Below, piece after piece: positions 34,120 to 45,145 of a DNA stretch of 64,000 nucleotides (position 1 is the first letter of the stretch; the number at the start of each line of letters is the position of its first letter). The position numbers were made by a program, and so were the translations under genes. The notes under the pieces were generated by a model. The model was not told where the DNA came from. It saw only the letters and a list, made by a program, of their open reading frames with translations, and ran no database searches. The DNA comes from Asterias amurensis (lineage: Eukaryota; Echinodermata; Asteroidea; Forcipulatida; Asteriidae): positions 16,195,701-16,259,700 of the forward strand of contig NC_092662.1 in assembly GCF_032118995.1 (NCBI RefSeq), written 5' to 3'.

Positions 34120-35010
34120 GAAAGCGGTGGTCCTGTAACATGCTTGGCTGCCTCCAAGTTGCCTGTGTGACCTCAGAGTCCGGGTCAAGTTCCTGACCCG
34201 GGGGGTTTTGAACGCGTGTTTCCTGCTAAAAGACGTCTGAAGTAATGATACAGGAATTTTAAATGTTGGTCATACTGACAATTGTTTTCTATGGAATCAA
34301 CTAATTCCTATATATATAGATAATTACAATAATTAAACAATCAAATGGAAAAAATATTGACTGAAAGTTCCCGTTTGGTAGTCAATGTTTATTCGTTCAT
34401 TGTTTCCACCAATGCCGTGCTTTTTTATTAGTTTGCAAAATCCGTACCAGGTTTTTTTTTCCAATACTCTTTTGTCCCAAATTGAACTTCAAGAAGCCAA
34501 GTATATCAAAATAAAAATTTAAAATTAAAAAAAAACCTTGATTTTACTGAGCTGGAGACTTGTAATAGCAGGCCCTTACCCCCGGCTTACCATATAAATC
34601 TTTCAAATTGTATTGTTCAGTCGAGCGTGCGATCAAAGGCCTACATTTTTTAGAAACCGGGCAAAATAATCGAATCTTTGCTCAAGTCAGGGGAGTACTG
34701 TAGGTCTTTGCCTCAGAATCGAAAATACAATTTTAGAGTATCTTGTATAAACCTAATCGATCAAGGCGAAATATACGGCAAGATTCACCAAACTGGAAAT
34801 GGCTAGATTTTCCAGTTAAGAATGACCAATCTCCAACAAACTCAATCTATGCATTTTTTTAATCATAGCACTAGTTGGTGAGACTGCTCTAAAATTGCAC
34901 TGTGTCGTGGTTCGAATCCCACTCGAGGCATCTTGTGATTTGTTCACATAACTCGGGAAAGTATACAGAGTATAACAGTGATAACACAAAATGGTGTGTA
35001 TAATGGCTAG
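34120..35010. repeat. 0.9-kb duplicated block, copy 1
   Basis: From GTCCTGTAACATGCTTGGCTG to GTGTGTATAATGGCTAG. It is over 90% identical to 37487..38760 in the same orientation, but lacks the MITE that interrupts the second copy. Confidence 0.92.
34865..35010 (+). mobile_element. tRNA-derived SINE family 1, inside duplicated block copy 1
   Basis: CACTAGTTGGTGAGACTGCT and then CGTGGTTCGAATCCCACTCG (B-box), with the family tail containing CATAACTCGGGAAAGTATAC. The same SINE is in copy 2 at about 38600-38815. Confidence 0.65.
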
Positions 35011-35539
35011 CTTGTTTCTTGTCTAGTAATTGTGTAAACCCTCCAAAATGTCATCGAAAACCTTGTAAGTCTGCAGGCTGACTGTGGATAACCCTCAACC
35101 AAGTCACAAATTATAGTTATAACTAAAAACAATTGTCAACAAGTATTTATTTTTTATTTTGATAGTTTATCCTTCTCATATCAACGCAAACAAACATGAT
35201 AAATTCTTGGAGTTTGAGACCCAACCTCGCGGCTTCATGAATACTTCACAGCTCAGTGCCGTGGTTTACAAATCCCTATGATCCCTGGGCATTGGGTCAT
35301 CAATTAAAGAGCACTTTTAAGAAGAGAATCTGCTTATAAAGAGTGTCATTCTGAAGTTCTGAATCTCATTTCTGCTTTGTGTTTCTTTGTTTTGCTGTCC
35401 TCTTTATATTACAATATTCCTATGGCCAGTCCCAGCGATCTTATAAGGAGATCGAGTCGACTGGATACTGTTAACCCTCAAAATATGCCTACTGACAAAA
35501 ATATAAACAGCTAGTCTGCCAAAACGATTGTTGAATTTT

Positions 35540-35840
35540 TAAATTTATGTTTTGTCTAATATCTGCAGACCTTCAGAAGAGCAAAATTTACTTCAAAAAT
35601 ATGTTGAAATATGTTTATGATAGGCCTAATTGAGAGCAAACAACTTGTTCTCCTTGACTTAGGCAACAACAACATTAACCTCGCATGGGATAAAGTCAAA
35701 ATTTTTAAAAATTTATTTAAAAGTTTAAATTTATTTCAAATTTTAAATTTATGTAGTATTGTTGTAAATCAGCATTTGTGCTGCGAGGACAGTTTTTTAA
35801 TAAACCATTTTATCTATCTATCTATCTATCTATCTAAAAA
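35540..35840 (+). repeat. Possible retroposon 3' end with (ATCT)n tail
   Basis: AATAAACCATTTT followed by about six ATCT units at 35810-35837 resembles the 3' end of a non-LTR element. Upstream sequence shows no recognisable reverse transcriptase. Confidence 0.35.
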
Positions 35841-36222
35841 CTTATTTAATCTAGATCCAGAAACACCATAGTAACCTTTCTGTAAGACCTTTCTATAAGT
35901 TGTTTTCCCTGACGGGAGCTGAACTACTTCATCCCCAGAATGAGTGAGAAGTCTGATATAGCTTGAAAGAAGTTTTTCATAGTCTTTGAGAATGGATATT
36001 ATTAAAACGAAGTCAATTGGGATGAACAAACAACTGGTTGTTGCCATTGGATGATCGGGACCAATTTAAGGCCCAATTTTCATCATTCCTAACACGACTA
36101 TGTCAACAGACCGTGACTAGGGATCGACAAAATTAAATGTCAGCAACTAAAGGGAAAGTTCGTCTCCGATTTATAATATTTCATAAATCAACTAAATTCA
36201 ATCCTCTATTGTCAATACACAC

Positions 36223-36613
36223 CTTAAAGGAACACGTTGCCTTGGATCGGACGAGATGGTCTATGAAAAGCGTTTGAAACCATTTGTCATGAAATGCATA
36301 TGGTTATAAAGATCTTTTAAATGTAGAATATAATGATCCACACAAGTATCACTCAAAATTGCACGGTTTTCATTTTACGTCGCGAACTAACACGGTCGGC
36401 CATTTATGGGAGTCAAATTTTTGACCCCCATAAATGGCCGACCATGTTTGTCGACGAGGTAAAACGAAAACCACGCAATTTCGAGGCATATTTGTGTAGA
36501 TCATTGTATTCTACTTTTACAACATCTTTCTAACCATACCGATTTTATAACAAACGGTTCATAGCGCTTTTCAAAGACCAACTCGACCGATCCCAGGCAA
36601 CGTGTTCCTTTAA
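36223..36613. mobile_element. MITE family B copy
   Basis: TTAA bounds both ends. The inverted termini start AGGAACACGTTGCCTTGGAT and end in GGCAACGTGTTCCT. The centre is a strong hairpin of GGTCGGCCATTTATGGGAGT and its complement. A second copy is at 42841..43223. Confidence 0.88.
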
Positions 36614-36811
36614 ACCAATCTTTGAGAGACGCGTGTAATAATGCGATGTATTCGTAAAATCTGGAACAATTTTTTTCACAAATTGGGGGAGAAAATGTCA
36701 ACAATTTTTTGAAAATCCTGTTTTGATAGCCATTGCTGGACTATTAAAATAATACAAATAACCGAGTGAAATCAAAGGAAAATTTGTTATAGAAATTAAC
36801 CTGTTATTATG

Positions 36812-37275
36812 AGGACAGCAACGTAAGAAGTAGTTATCAGTGAGCTTTCAGATTGAAACTATAATCATGAGAAAATCACACTCTTTCCTGACAACAAAGA
36901 GAGTGACGTTTGACTGCAATCAAGTCCAATTAGTGTGTATTTTGTCAACCACAGCCCAAACGGTCAAGTTGGATTACATAGAGACTGTCAATTACTGTCA
37001 ATAAAAGTGACGTCTACAAGGGGAAAGTATGTGATTTTGCTCAATTTATATGAAGACAGCAACTATAAGAAGTAGTTATCAGTGAGCTTTCAGATTGAAA
37101 CTATAATCATGAGGTATAATTTCCAACCCTGTACTTTTCGTTTGACTGCAATCAAGTCCAATAAGTGTGTATTTTGTCAACCACAGCCCAAACGGTCAAG
37201 TTGGATTACTATCGAGACCGTCAATTACTGTCAATAAAAGTGACGTCTACAAGGGGAAAGTATGTGATTTTTCTT
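36812..37275. repeat. Two-copy tandem duplication of about 240 bp
   Basis: The shared parts are AGAAGTAGTTATCAGTGAGC, GACTGCAATCAAGTCCAAT and GTGACGTCTACAAGGGGAAA. They occur from about 36812 and again from about 37050, over 90% identical. Confidence 0.9.
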
Positions 37276-37486
37276 AATTAAGAAATTTTCCCTCCATTGG
37301 TTTATGAACCTGCTGATGATGGAACAAACTGAAGTTCAAACATATCAAGTGCAGGGTTCATGTCACACGAGACAATTTACAGGCAACCAGTTCCAGGCAA
37401 CCATCTCCAAAGAGAGAATCCATTTCTGCTTAACATATTATTATTATGAATCGTAAGACATTGTTAAAGAAACTTTACAGAAACCA

Positions 37487-38760
37487 AAGTGTTCCTGTAT
37501 CATGCTTGGTTGCCTCCAAGTTGCCTGGCCGCGTGACCTCAGAGTCCGGGTCAATTTCCTGACCCGGGGGTCTTGAATGCGTGTTTCCTGCTAAAAGACG
37601 TCTGAAGTAATGATACAGGAAATTTAAATTTTTGTCATACTGACAATTGTTTTCTATGGAATCAACTAATTCCTATATATTTAGATAATTACAATAATTA
37701 AACAATCAAATGGAAAAAATATTGACTGAAAGTTCCCGTTTCGCAGTCATGAATGTTTATTCGGTCATTATTTCCACCAATGCCGTGCATTTTTATTAGT
37801 TTGCAGAGTCCGTACCAGTTTTTGTTCAATACTCTTTTGTCCCAAATTGAACTTCAACAAGCCTATTATTATCAAAATAAGACTTTAAAATTAAAACCCT
37901 TGATTTTACCGAGCTGGAGACTTGTAATAGCAGGCCCTTACCCCCGGCTTACCATATAAATCTTTCAAATTGCATTGTTCAGTCGAGCGTGCGATCAAAG
38001 GCCTACATTTTTTAGAAACCGGGCAAAATAATCGAATCTTTGCTCAAGTCAGGGGAGTACTGTAGGTCTTTGCCTCATAATCGAAAATGCAATTTTAGAA
38101 TATCTTGTTTAAACCTAATCGATCAAGGCGAAATATACGGCAAGATTCACCAAACTGGAAAAGGCTAGATTTTCCAGTTAAAGGCAGTGGACACTATTGG
38201 TAATTACTCAAAATAATTATCATCATGAAACCTTTCTTGGTTACGAGCAATGGGGAGAGGTTGATGGTATAAAACATTGTGAGAAACAGCTCCCTCTGAA
38301 GTAACGTAGTTTTCGAGAAAGAAGTAATTTTCCACGAATTTGATTTCGAGACCTCAAGTTTAGAATTTGAGGCCTCGAAATCAAGCATCAGAAAGCACAC
38401 AACTTCGTGTGACAAGGGTGTTTTTTCTTTCATTATTATCTCGCAACTTCGACGACCGATTGAGCTCAAATGTTCACAGGTTTGCTATTTTATGCATATG
38501 TTGAGATACACCAAGTGAGAAGACTGGTCTTTGACAATTACCAATAGTGTCCACAGTCTTTAAGAATGACCAATCTCCAACAAACTCAATCTATGCATTT
38601 TTTTTATCATAGCACTAGTTGGTAACACTGCTCTAAAATTGCACTGGGTCGTGGTTCGAATCCCACTCGAGGCATCTTGTGATTTGTTCACATAACTCGG
38701 GAAAGTATACAGAGTATAACAGTGATAACACAAAATGGTGTGTATAATGGCTAAAACCAA
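37487..38760. repeat. 0.9-kb duplicated block, copy 2 (interrupted by a MITE)
   Basis: From TCCTGTATCATGCTTGGTTG to GTGTGTATAATGGCTA. Collinear with 34120..35010 except for the 382-bp insertion at 38182..38563. Confidence 0.92.
38178..38563 (-). mobile_element. MITE family A, reference copy with TTAA duplication
   Basis: TTAA at 38178-38181 and 38560-38563 flank the element. Its ends are AGGCAGTGGACACTATTGGT and ACCAATAGTGTCCACAGTCT (inverted, about 24 bp). The empty site CCAGTTAAGAATGACC is present in the duplicated block at 34813-34828, which proves the TTAA duplication. TTAA specificity is typical of piggyBac-group elements. It has no transposase. Confidence 0.95.
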
Positions 38761-38763
38761 AAT

Positions 38764-39565
38764 GAATATTTTTAATCCCTGATGCAAATTAAACAAAAAG
38801 CACTTGTTTGATTAACCAAATCTCAGGGCGGTTTGGTCACGTCACTTCTTTGTTCAGCATGGCAGAGCAAATACTTCGCACGAAACAGAGTGACTGACAT
38901 CACTGCCAGCGAGTAAATTAAATTATCCGTTATTTACAGTTAAAAAACTGACTCGATTACGCTTTTAAACTCCTCCCCTCGTTGCTAATTTTGAAGACAA
39001 AAAAATAGAGAGGATTTGCCTATTATACACACGCTAAACGTTATCGAAGAGAGAGTGGGAGGAAGTGTTTTACTCAATATTATGCTAATGAGATTTGTGA
39101 CCAATCAGGAGGGGCGTAAGACTGCATAAAAGATGATTTGTGTCCGTGGACTCAAGTCGCGATCGTAGGATGCAATTCTTTCGGTAAGTGACGCTATACG
39201 ACAGCTGGACCGATCACCGGGTGCAGATTCCTCCGTCGACATCGACTCATCCGCACCGTTTGATTTCCCCGTCCTCTGGTACAGTAGGCCTACGTCGTGT
39301 GGAGGGTTCGCTGAGAGCACTGCCTGTCTCCTCCTTCGTGACAAGAGCACTACACGAGCAGAAGAGCACAACTCGGAACCCAATTTCGTTATTTTGACGA
39401 AATGATGCACCTTTGAAACTATCAGCACTGACTCGAGTTGTAATAACCGGCGACAATTTGTAAAGTATTAAAAAAAAACTCCTCTGTTTCAGTCCCATTG
39501 AATAACTTCATCTGGGACACACAAAAAACAGTAATCCAGTTTCACTTCGATACCTAAACATAATA
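38764..39565. other. Intergenic, upstream of the GPCR
   Basis: This stretch holds the end of the SINE tail up to about 38815 and otherwise unique sequence. No other coding feature is recognised. Confidence 0.5.
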
Positions 39566-39574
39566 GTATATAAA
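39566..39574 (+). promoter_or_regulatory. TATA-like box upstream of the GPCR
   Basis: TATATAAAA lies 137 bp before the ATG of the single-exon GPCR, a plausible core promoter distance if the 5' UTR is about 110 nt. It is a sequence match only. Confidence 0.35.
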
Positions 39575-39710
39575 ACGACCAGGCAAATTAGATAAACAAA
39601 CTGATGCAGGTACAACTCGGTGGACAAAAGCATTGATAGTCTCCACCACGCAAAGCCTAATCAAGAAAATTTGAGACTAATTTTCACTTTCACGTAGGGC
39701 CTACACTCTG

Positions 39711-40751
39711 ATGGAGTCGTCCAATGATTCAAGTGTTTTGGTAGCTGTAAAACCACCAAACAATTCTGATGATAGCAAAGACACTGCACACTATGTGTCT
39801 ATCACATTGAGTCTATTCGGGATAATTGGCAATGCATTCGTCTGCCTGGTCATGCTGCGATACCCAAAAGTCTTCAAATCTCCGACCAACAAGCTCATCA
39901 TCCATCAATCCATCTTGGATTTCCTGTCGGCACTTGTATTTCTCCTCCGTCAGGTTCTGGCTGCATCGTGGCTGCCGAACAGCATCCCCGGCTCCTTGTA
40001 TTGCAAGCTCTGGTGGTCAGATTGGCCTCAGTACAGCATGTTTGTAACGTCCACATACAATCTAGTCGCCATATCACTGGAGCGTTATTTTGCAACATGC
40101 AAGCCAGTCAGTCACCGTGATCTCTTTTCAAGCCGTCGACTCAAGTTAATGATGGCCTCCACCTGGGTGTGTGGCTGGGTGACTCAAGCCCACCTCGTCC
40201 TCGTTACATTTCAACTTAACGACTCGACGTGTGACTTATCCTGGTCCAGCCCTGCCTTGCAGGCTTTTGGAGGAGTCTGTCTCTTCGGAGTGGAACTCGT
40301 CTTTCCTCTCTCAGTCATCATCTTCGCCTACACGAAGATCATCTTTGAGCTTCACATGCGCTCCCGAGCCAGAGTGGACGATGTAAACCAAGATGCTCGG
40401 AATATGTTGTCCAAAGCAAACCGAAATGTCACTAATACTTTACTCGTAGTGGCTATATTCTTTGCCGTATGCTGGACACCAACCGAAGTCAACTACCTGC
40501 TATTCAATCTTGGTGTGAACGTAAGCTTCGTTGATAACTCAGTGAACATTATCGTTGCAGCTGTTGTGGCAGTAAACTTTTTCATCAACCCTGTCATCTA
40601 CTGCTTCACGTACGAGCGGTTCAAGAAACAAGTCCGGAAAATGGTGTGCCGTGGCTGCCTTCGCCTGCCGTGGCAAGATCGCGTGGAACCGGCCACCACA
40701 GTTGCATCAACAACTATGGAACTGCACACCACACACTCAGGGCATCCGTAA
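39711..40751 (+). CDS. Single-exon rhodopsin-class (class A) GPCR, orphan
   Basis: An intact 346-aa frame without introns. The N-terminus has two glycosylation sequons (NDS near residue 5, NNS near 17). TM1 carries GN at 40-41, TM2 LD at 69-70 and TM3 is preceded by Cys98. ERY is at 124-126 in place of DRY, and Cys174 is the likely disulfide partner in loop 2. TM6 has CWTP at 254-257 and TM7 has NPVIY at 293-297, followed by an amphipathic basic helix 8 and Cys residues at 313 and 316. This is a complete, probably functional G-protein-coupled receptor of the peptide/amine-like type. Echinoderms are known to have many lineage-specific intronless receptors of this kind, and no specific ligand can be named from sequence alone. 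Confidence 0.9.
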   Translation: MESSNDSSVLVAVKPPNNSDDSKDTAHYVSITLSLFGIIGNAFVCLVMLRYPKVFKSPTNKLIIHQSILDFLSALVFLLRQVLAASWLPNSIPGSLYCKLWWSDWPQYSMFVTSTYNLVAISLERYFATCKPVSHRDLFSSRRLKLMMASTWVCGWVTQAHLVLVTFQLNDSTCDLSWSSPALQAFGGVCLFGVELVFPLSVIIFAYTKIIFELHMRSRARVDDVNQDARNMLSKANRNVTNTLLVVAIFFAVCWTPTEVNYLLFNLGVNVSFVDNSVNIIVAAVVAVNFFINPVIYCFTYERFKKQVRKMVCRGCLRLPWQDRVEPATTVASTTMELHTTHSGHP

Positions 40752-40845
40752 TAGCCATTTATCATGCTGCATCCATCTTGGTCATGTTCCTCGTATATCG
40801 AATAACAATTATGCATGCTAATAATCATCTTGCAATTAGGAACCA

Positions 40846-41088
40846 GGGGCCAATTTCATAGAGATGCTTAAGCAAAAAATGTGCTTAAGCACGATAATAG
40901 CTCGCTTATTTTACACATTTTACTGGCCCAAATTTCATGCCGTGTACATTGCTTGTGACTGGTATTTAGCTGTTGTTTACTTAGCATAACAATTGAGTGG
41001 AGTCTTGGCCGGTAATCTGGTTTTACTAAGCAAGTATTTTTTTGCTTAAGCAAAATTTTGTGCTTAAGCAACTCTATGAAATTGGGCC
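40846..41088. mobile_element. MITE with GGGCCAATTTCATAGAG-type ends
   Basis: The left end GGGGCCAATTTCATAGAGAT is mirrored by the right end ACTCTATGAAATTGGGCC. Inner TGCTTAAGCA palindromes are repeated near both ends. The window's last bases (from about 63969, GGTTTCATAAAGCTGTTAAG) look like the start of a related element. Confidence 0.8.
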
Positions 41089-41403
41089 GAGGCTAGTTTG
41101 TCCTTCCAGCTTCGGTTTGGTAGTATTGATACCAATGGGAGAAATTCAAGATGGCTGCACCGTGATAAAGGTCTATTGCTCAAACAGAAATATCTTGGTG
41201 GTGATGTTTACGAGTTTTGCCACTCAATACAGTTGGAGAAAACCAGACAGAAAGCGCACAATATAAAGGATTTATAACTGCAACAAAACTGCACCATGCA
41301 TGCCTACATTTTAATCATGATTTTCTTGTATATTAATTCTCGAGTTTACTTTGAGATACTTTCTTATATCATAATGCGGCACAAAGCTTTTCCAAAGGTA
41401 TGT

Positions 41404-41666
41404 TTAAAGACAATGGACACTATTGGTAATTGTCAAAGACCAGTCTTCTCACTTTGTGTATCTCAACATATACATAAAATAACAAACCTGTGAAAATTTG
41501 ATCTTGATTGGTCGTCGGAGTTGCGAGATAACTATGAAAGCAAAAAACACCCTTGTCACACGCAGTTGTATGCTTTATATATATGCTTGATTTCGAGACC
41601 ATACTTGAGGTTACAAACGCTTTTTATAGACCAACTCGTCCGATGCAAGGCAACGTGTTCCTTTAA
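41404..41666 (+). mobile_element. Chimeric MITE: family A left part fused to family B right end
   Basis: Starts as family A (TTAAAGACAATGGACACTAT) and, near 41610 in the GAGACC region, switches to the family B right end (GGTTACAAACGC-like, then CAAGGCAACGTGTTCCTTTA). Confidence 0.85.
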
Positions 41667-42306
41667 TATTCACCGTGATAAAGGTCTATTGGTCAAACAG
41701 AAATATCTTGGTGGTGATGTTTACGAGTTTTGCCACTCAATACAGTTGGAGAAAACCAGACAGAAAGCGCACAATATAAAGGATATATGAGTCAGTTCAG
41801 GTAAATAATTGACATACTTTGCCTTGGATCGGTCGAGTTGGTCTTTGAAATAGATCTATCAATCATGGTGTATTTTTTCACATTAACAGTCTGTGAAGCA
41901 CAGTCCAGAAGGTAATCATAATAATAAACGATTTATGCTGCAACACTTATATCAACATTTCATAATAATGCACAAATTAATGTAAGAAAAACGTAAGTAA
42001 ACACTTAATTAAGTCACCAAGCGAAAAATAATTAATGAGTACGAAATTCAAGATGGCTGCACCGTGATAAAGGTCTATTGCTCAAACAGAAATATCTTGG
42101 TGGTGATGTTTACGAGTTTTGCCACTCAATACAGTTTGGAGAAAACCAGACAGAAAGCGCACAATATAAAGGATTTATAACTGCAAAAAACTGCACCATG
42201 CATGCCTACATTTTAATCATGATTTTCTTGTATATTCATTCTCGAGTTTACTTTGAAAAAACTTTCTTATATCATAACGCTCAACAAAGCTATTCCAAAG
42301 GTATGT

Positions 42307-42844
42307 TTAAAGACAATGGACACTATTGGTAACTGTCAAAGACCAGTCTTCTCACTTGGTGTATCTCAACATATGCATAAAATAACAAACCTGTGAAAAT
42401 TTGATCTTGATTGGTCGTCAGAGTTGCGAGATACTATGAAAGCAACAAACACCCTTGTCACACGCAGTTGTATGCTCTCATATGCTTGATTTCGAGACCT
42501 ATATACTTGAGGTCTCAAAATCAAATTCGTTGAAAACTAAGTCACTTCAGAGGGAGCCGTTTCTCACAATGTCTACCAAAATTTGATCTTGATTGGTCGT
42601 CGGAGTTGCGAGATAACTATGAAAGCAAAAAACACCCTTGTCACACGCAGTTGTATGCTTTATATGCTTGATTTCGAGACCTATATACTTGAGGTCTCGA
42701 AATCAAATTCGTTGAAAACTAAGTCACTTCAGAGGGAGCCGTTTCTCACAATGTCTACCAACCTCTCCCCATCACCCGTTAGCAAGTGAGGTTTTATGCT
42801 GATAACTATTTTGAGTAATTACCAATAGTGTCCACTGCCTTTAA
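42307..42844 (+). mobile_element. MITE family A copy with internal duplication
   Basis: A complete family A element in which the segment from TTTGATCTTGATTGGTCGTC to CAGAGGGAGCCGTTTCTCAC occurs twice in tandem (about 42395-42575 and 42585-42755). Confidence 0.85.
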
Positions 42845-43223
42845 AGGAACACGTTGCCTTGGATCGGTCGAGTTGGTCTTTGAAAAGCGTTTGTAACCGG
42901 TTTTTTTTAAAATAAAATGCATAATGTGTAGAAAGATGTTGTAAAAGTAGAATACAATGATCCACACAAACATGCCTCGAAATTACCTCGTCGACTAACA
43001 CGGTCGGCCATTTATGGGAGTCAAAATTTTGACTCCCATAAATGGCCGACCGTGTTAGTTCGCACAGTAAAAGGAAAACCACGCAATTTCGAGGCAAACT
43101 TGTGTGGATCATTGTATTCTACTTTTAAAACATCTTTCCATCCATATGCAATTTAAAAAAAAAACGGTTACAAACGCTTTTTATAGACCAACTCGTCCGA
43201 TGCAAGGCAACGTGTTCCTTTAA
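42841..43223. mobile_element. MITE family B copy inserted at the TTAA of family A
   Basis: The TTAA at 42841-42844 is both the right target duplication of the family A copy and the left one of this family B copy. The right TTAA is at 43220-43223. Inverted ends and the GGTCGGCCATTTATGGGAGT hairpin are as in 36223..36613. Confidence 0.9.
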
Positions 43224-43724
43224 TATTCAAATAATTATAAACACAAATGACCAATGATTTTTTTAGTATAGATCTATCAATCATGGTGTATTTTTTCACA
43301 TTAATAGTCTGTGAAGCACAGTCCAGAAGGTAAACATAATAATAAACGATTTATGCTGCAACACTAAGATCAACATTTCATAATAATGCACAAATTAATG
43401 TAAAAAAAACGTAAACAAACACTTTATTAAGTCACCAAGCGAAAAATAATTAATGAGTACGAAATTCAAGATGGCTGCACCGTGATAAAGGTCTATTGCT
43501 CAAACAGAAATATCTTGGTGGTGATGTTTACGAGTTTTGCCACTCAATACAGTTGGAGAAAACCAGACAGAAAGCGCACAATATAAAGGATTTATAACTG
43601 CAACAAAACTGCACCATGCATGCCTACATTTTAATCATGATTTTCTTGTATATTATTTCTCGAGTTTACTTCGAGATACTTTCTTATATCATAATGCTGC
43701 ACCAAAGCTATTCCAAAGGTATGT

Positions 43725-44051
43725 TTAAAGACAACGGACACTATTGGTAATTGTCAAAGACCAGTCTTCTCACTTGGTGTATCTCAACATATGCATAAAA
43801 TAACAAACCTGTGAAAATTTGATCTTGATTGGTCGTCGGAGTTGCGAGATAACTATGAAAGCAAAAAACACCCTTGTCACACGCAGTTGTATGCTCTCAT
43901 ATGCTTGATTTCGAGACCTATATACTTGAGGTCTCGAAATCAAATTCGTTGAAAACTAAGTCACTTCAGAGGGAGCCATTACCCGTTAGCAAGTGAGGTT
44001 TTATGCTGATAATTATTTTGAGTAATTATCAATAGTGTCCACTGCCTTTAA
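43725..44051 (+). mobile_element. MITE family A copy with internal deletion
   Basis: TTAA-bounded. The GTTTCTCACAATG...CTCTCCCC segment found in other copies is missing between GAGGGAGCC and ATTACCCGTTAG. Confidence 0.88.
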
Positions 44052-44059
44052 TATTCAAA

Positions 44060-45110
44060 CAATTATAAACACAAATGACCAATGATATTTTTAGTATAGA
44101 TCTATCAATCATGGTGTATTATTTCACATTAATAGTCTGTGATGCACAGTCAAGAAGGTAAACATAATTATAAACGATTTATGCTGCAACACTTAGATCA
44201 ACATTTCATAATTAATGTAAGAAAAACGTAAATAAACAGTAAATTAAGTCACCAAGCGAAAAATTTTTAATGAATACAAAATGAAAACAAAAATACAAGG
44301 GCTATACGAGGTATACAACAATATGTTCCGAGATGAAAGACATGGGGCCAAAGAATGAATACAAAAACGCACTTAAAATAGGTATAATTATTATGATGGA
44401 CCGAGGCCCTATATCAAACTCATCAACCGAAATATCGTATGTACCCTATAGACAAAAACGTCGCATAGGCCTAAATCCTTGATTCTTGTCATTATAAATA
44501 AGCCGGTTAAAACGGTGATTTTTTTAATGCAAGTTCTTTTGCAATGTGATAAAACAAAACAAAACACGCCCCCATCTCAAAATTACTACTGCCGGCTGCA
44601 CTCAGCATTTTGCACTAGACCTAAATATTCCCCATGTCCCCGAACACAATTTGCACAACACGTAAGGCCTATGTAGTAGTCTACAGTAATTTACATGTAC
44701 GTCAGAAAAGTATCGGCCATCTATCTAGGCTTATTTAGTGGGGCTTTATGGATTTAAAAGACTGAATAGTGAAACCAATTCTGACCCATGATACATACGG
44801 TCAAAATACAGGGTTAATTATTCTTCTGAAGGGACGGTCACGTTCTCTTTGGATCACTTAGGCCAGTACTGAGCCGTTCTTTGGTCACATGATACGGCAG
44901 TGTTACGTTATAATACACGGGTCATAAAAGCCAGATGCACGTGCATTTTAATTCTGCACCCGCTTCGACTAATTGTACCAAATTTCGTTCAATGTTCGAA
45001 TCATGTTACTCTCTTTACAAGCACACTATGACCTATAAACTATTAGGAAGCACAATTTAGCATTGTAGATATAAAATGAGTTAAGTTTCACTGTTTTTGC
45101 AAGAATTTAA
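44060..45110. other. Intergenic, no gene recognised
   Basis: The tail of the third tandem unit runs to about 44280. The rest is AT-rich and shows no clear signal. Confidence 0.5.
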
Positions 45111-45145
45111 ATGACTTACCGTTTGGCGCATAAACGAGTCCTCCA
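45109..45145 (-). other. Possible first coding exon of an unknown minus-strand gene
   Basis: The minus strand reads CAAGATGGAGGACTCGTTTA and encodes MEDSFMRQT, followed by a consensus donor GTAAGT. The start context and donor are good, but no continuation exon could be found to the left, so this may be chance. Confidence 0.2.

Larger units (their letters stand above)
41140..44280. repeat. Unit repeated three times, 0.8-1.4 kb each
   Basis: AAATTCAAGATGGCTGCACC starts copies at about 41144, 42046 and 43464. Each copy continues through the same segment (ATATCTTGGTGGTGATGTTT, GCACCATGCATGCCTACATT), then a family A MITE, then a tail with ATAGATCTATCAATCATGGT and TAATTAATGAGTACGAAATT. Copies differ in length because of MITE content. 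Short conserved open frames occur but are broken and match no family I know. Confidence 0.88.

Noticed and set aside
35611-35871. Leucine-rich-repeat-like peptide (LVLLDLGNNNINLA)
   Set aside because: A single repeat-like match in AT-rich sequence upstream of an (ATCT)n tract. No second repeat and no exon structure.
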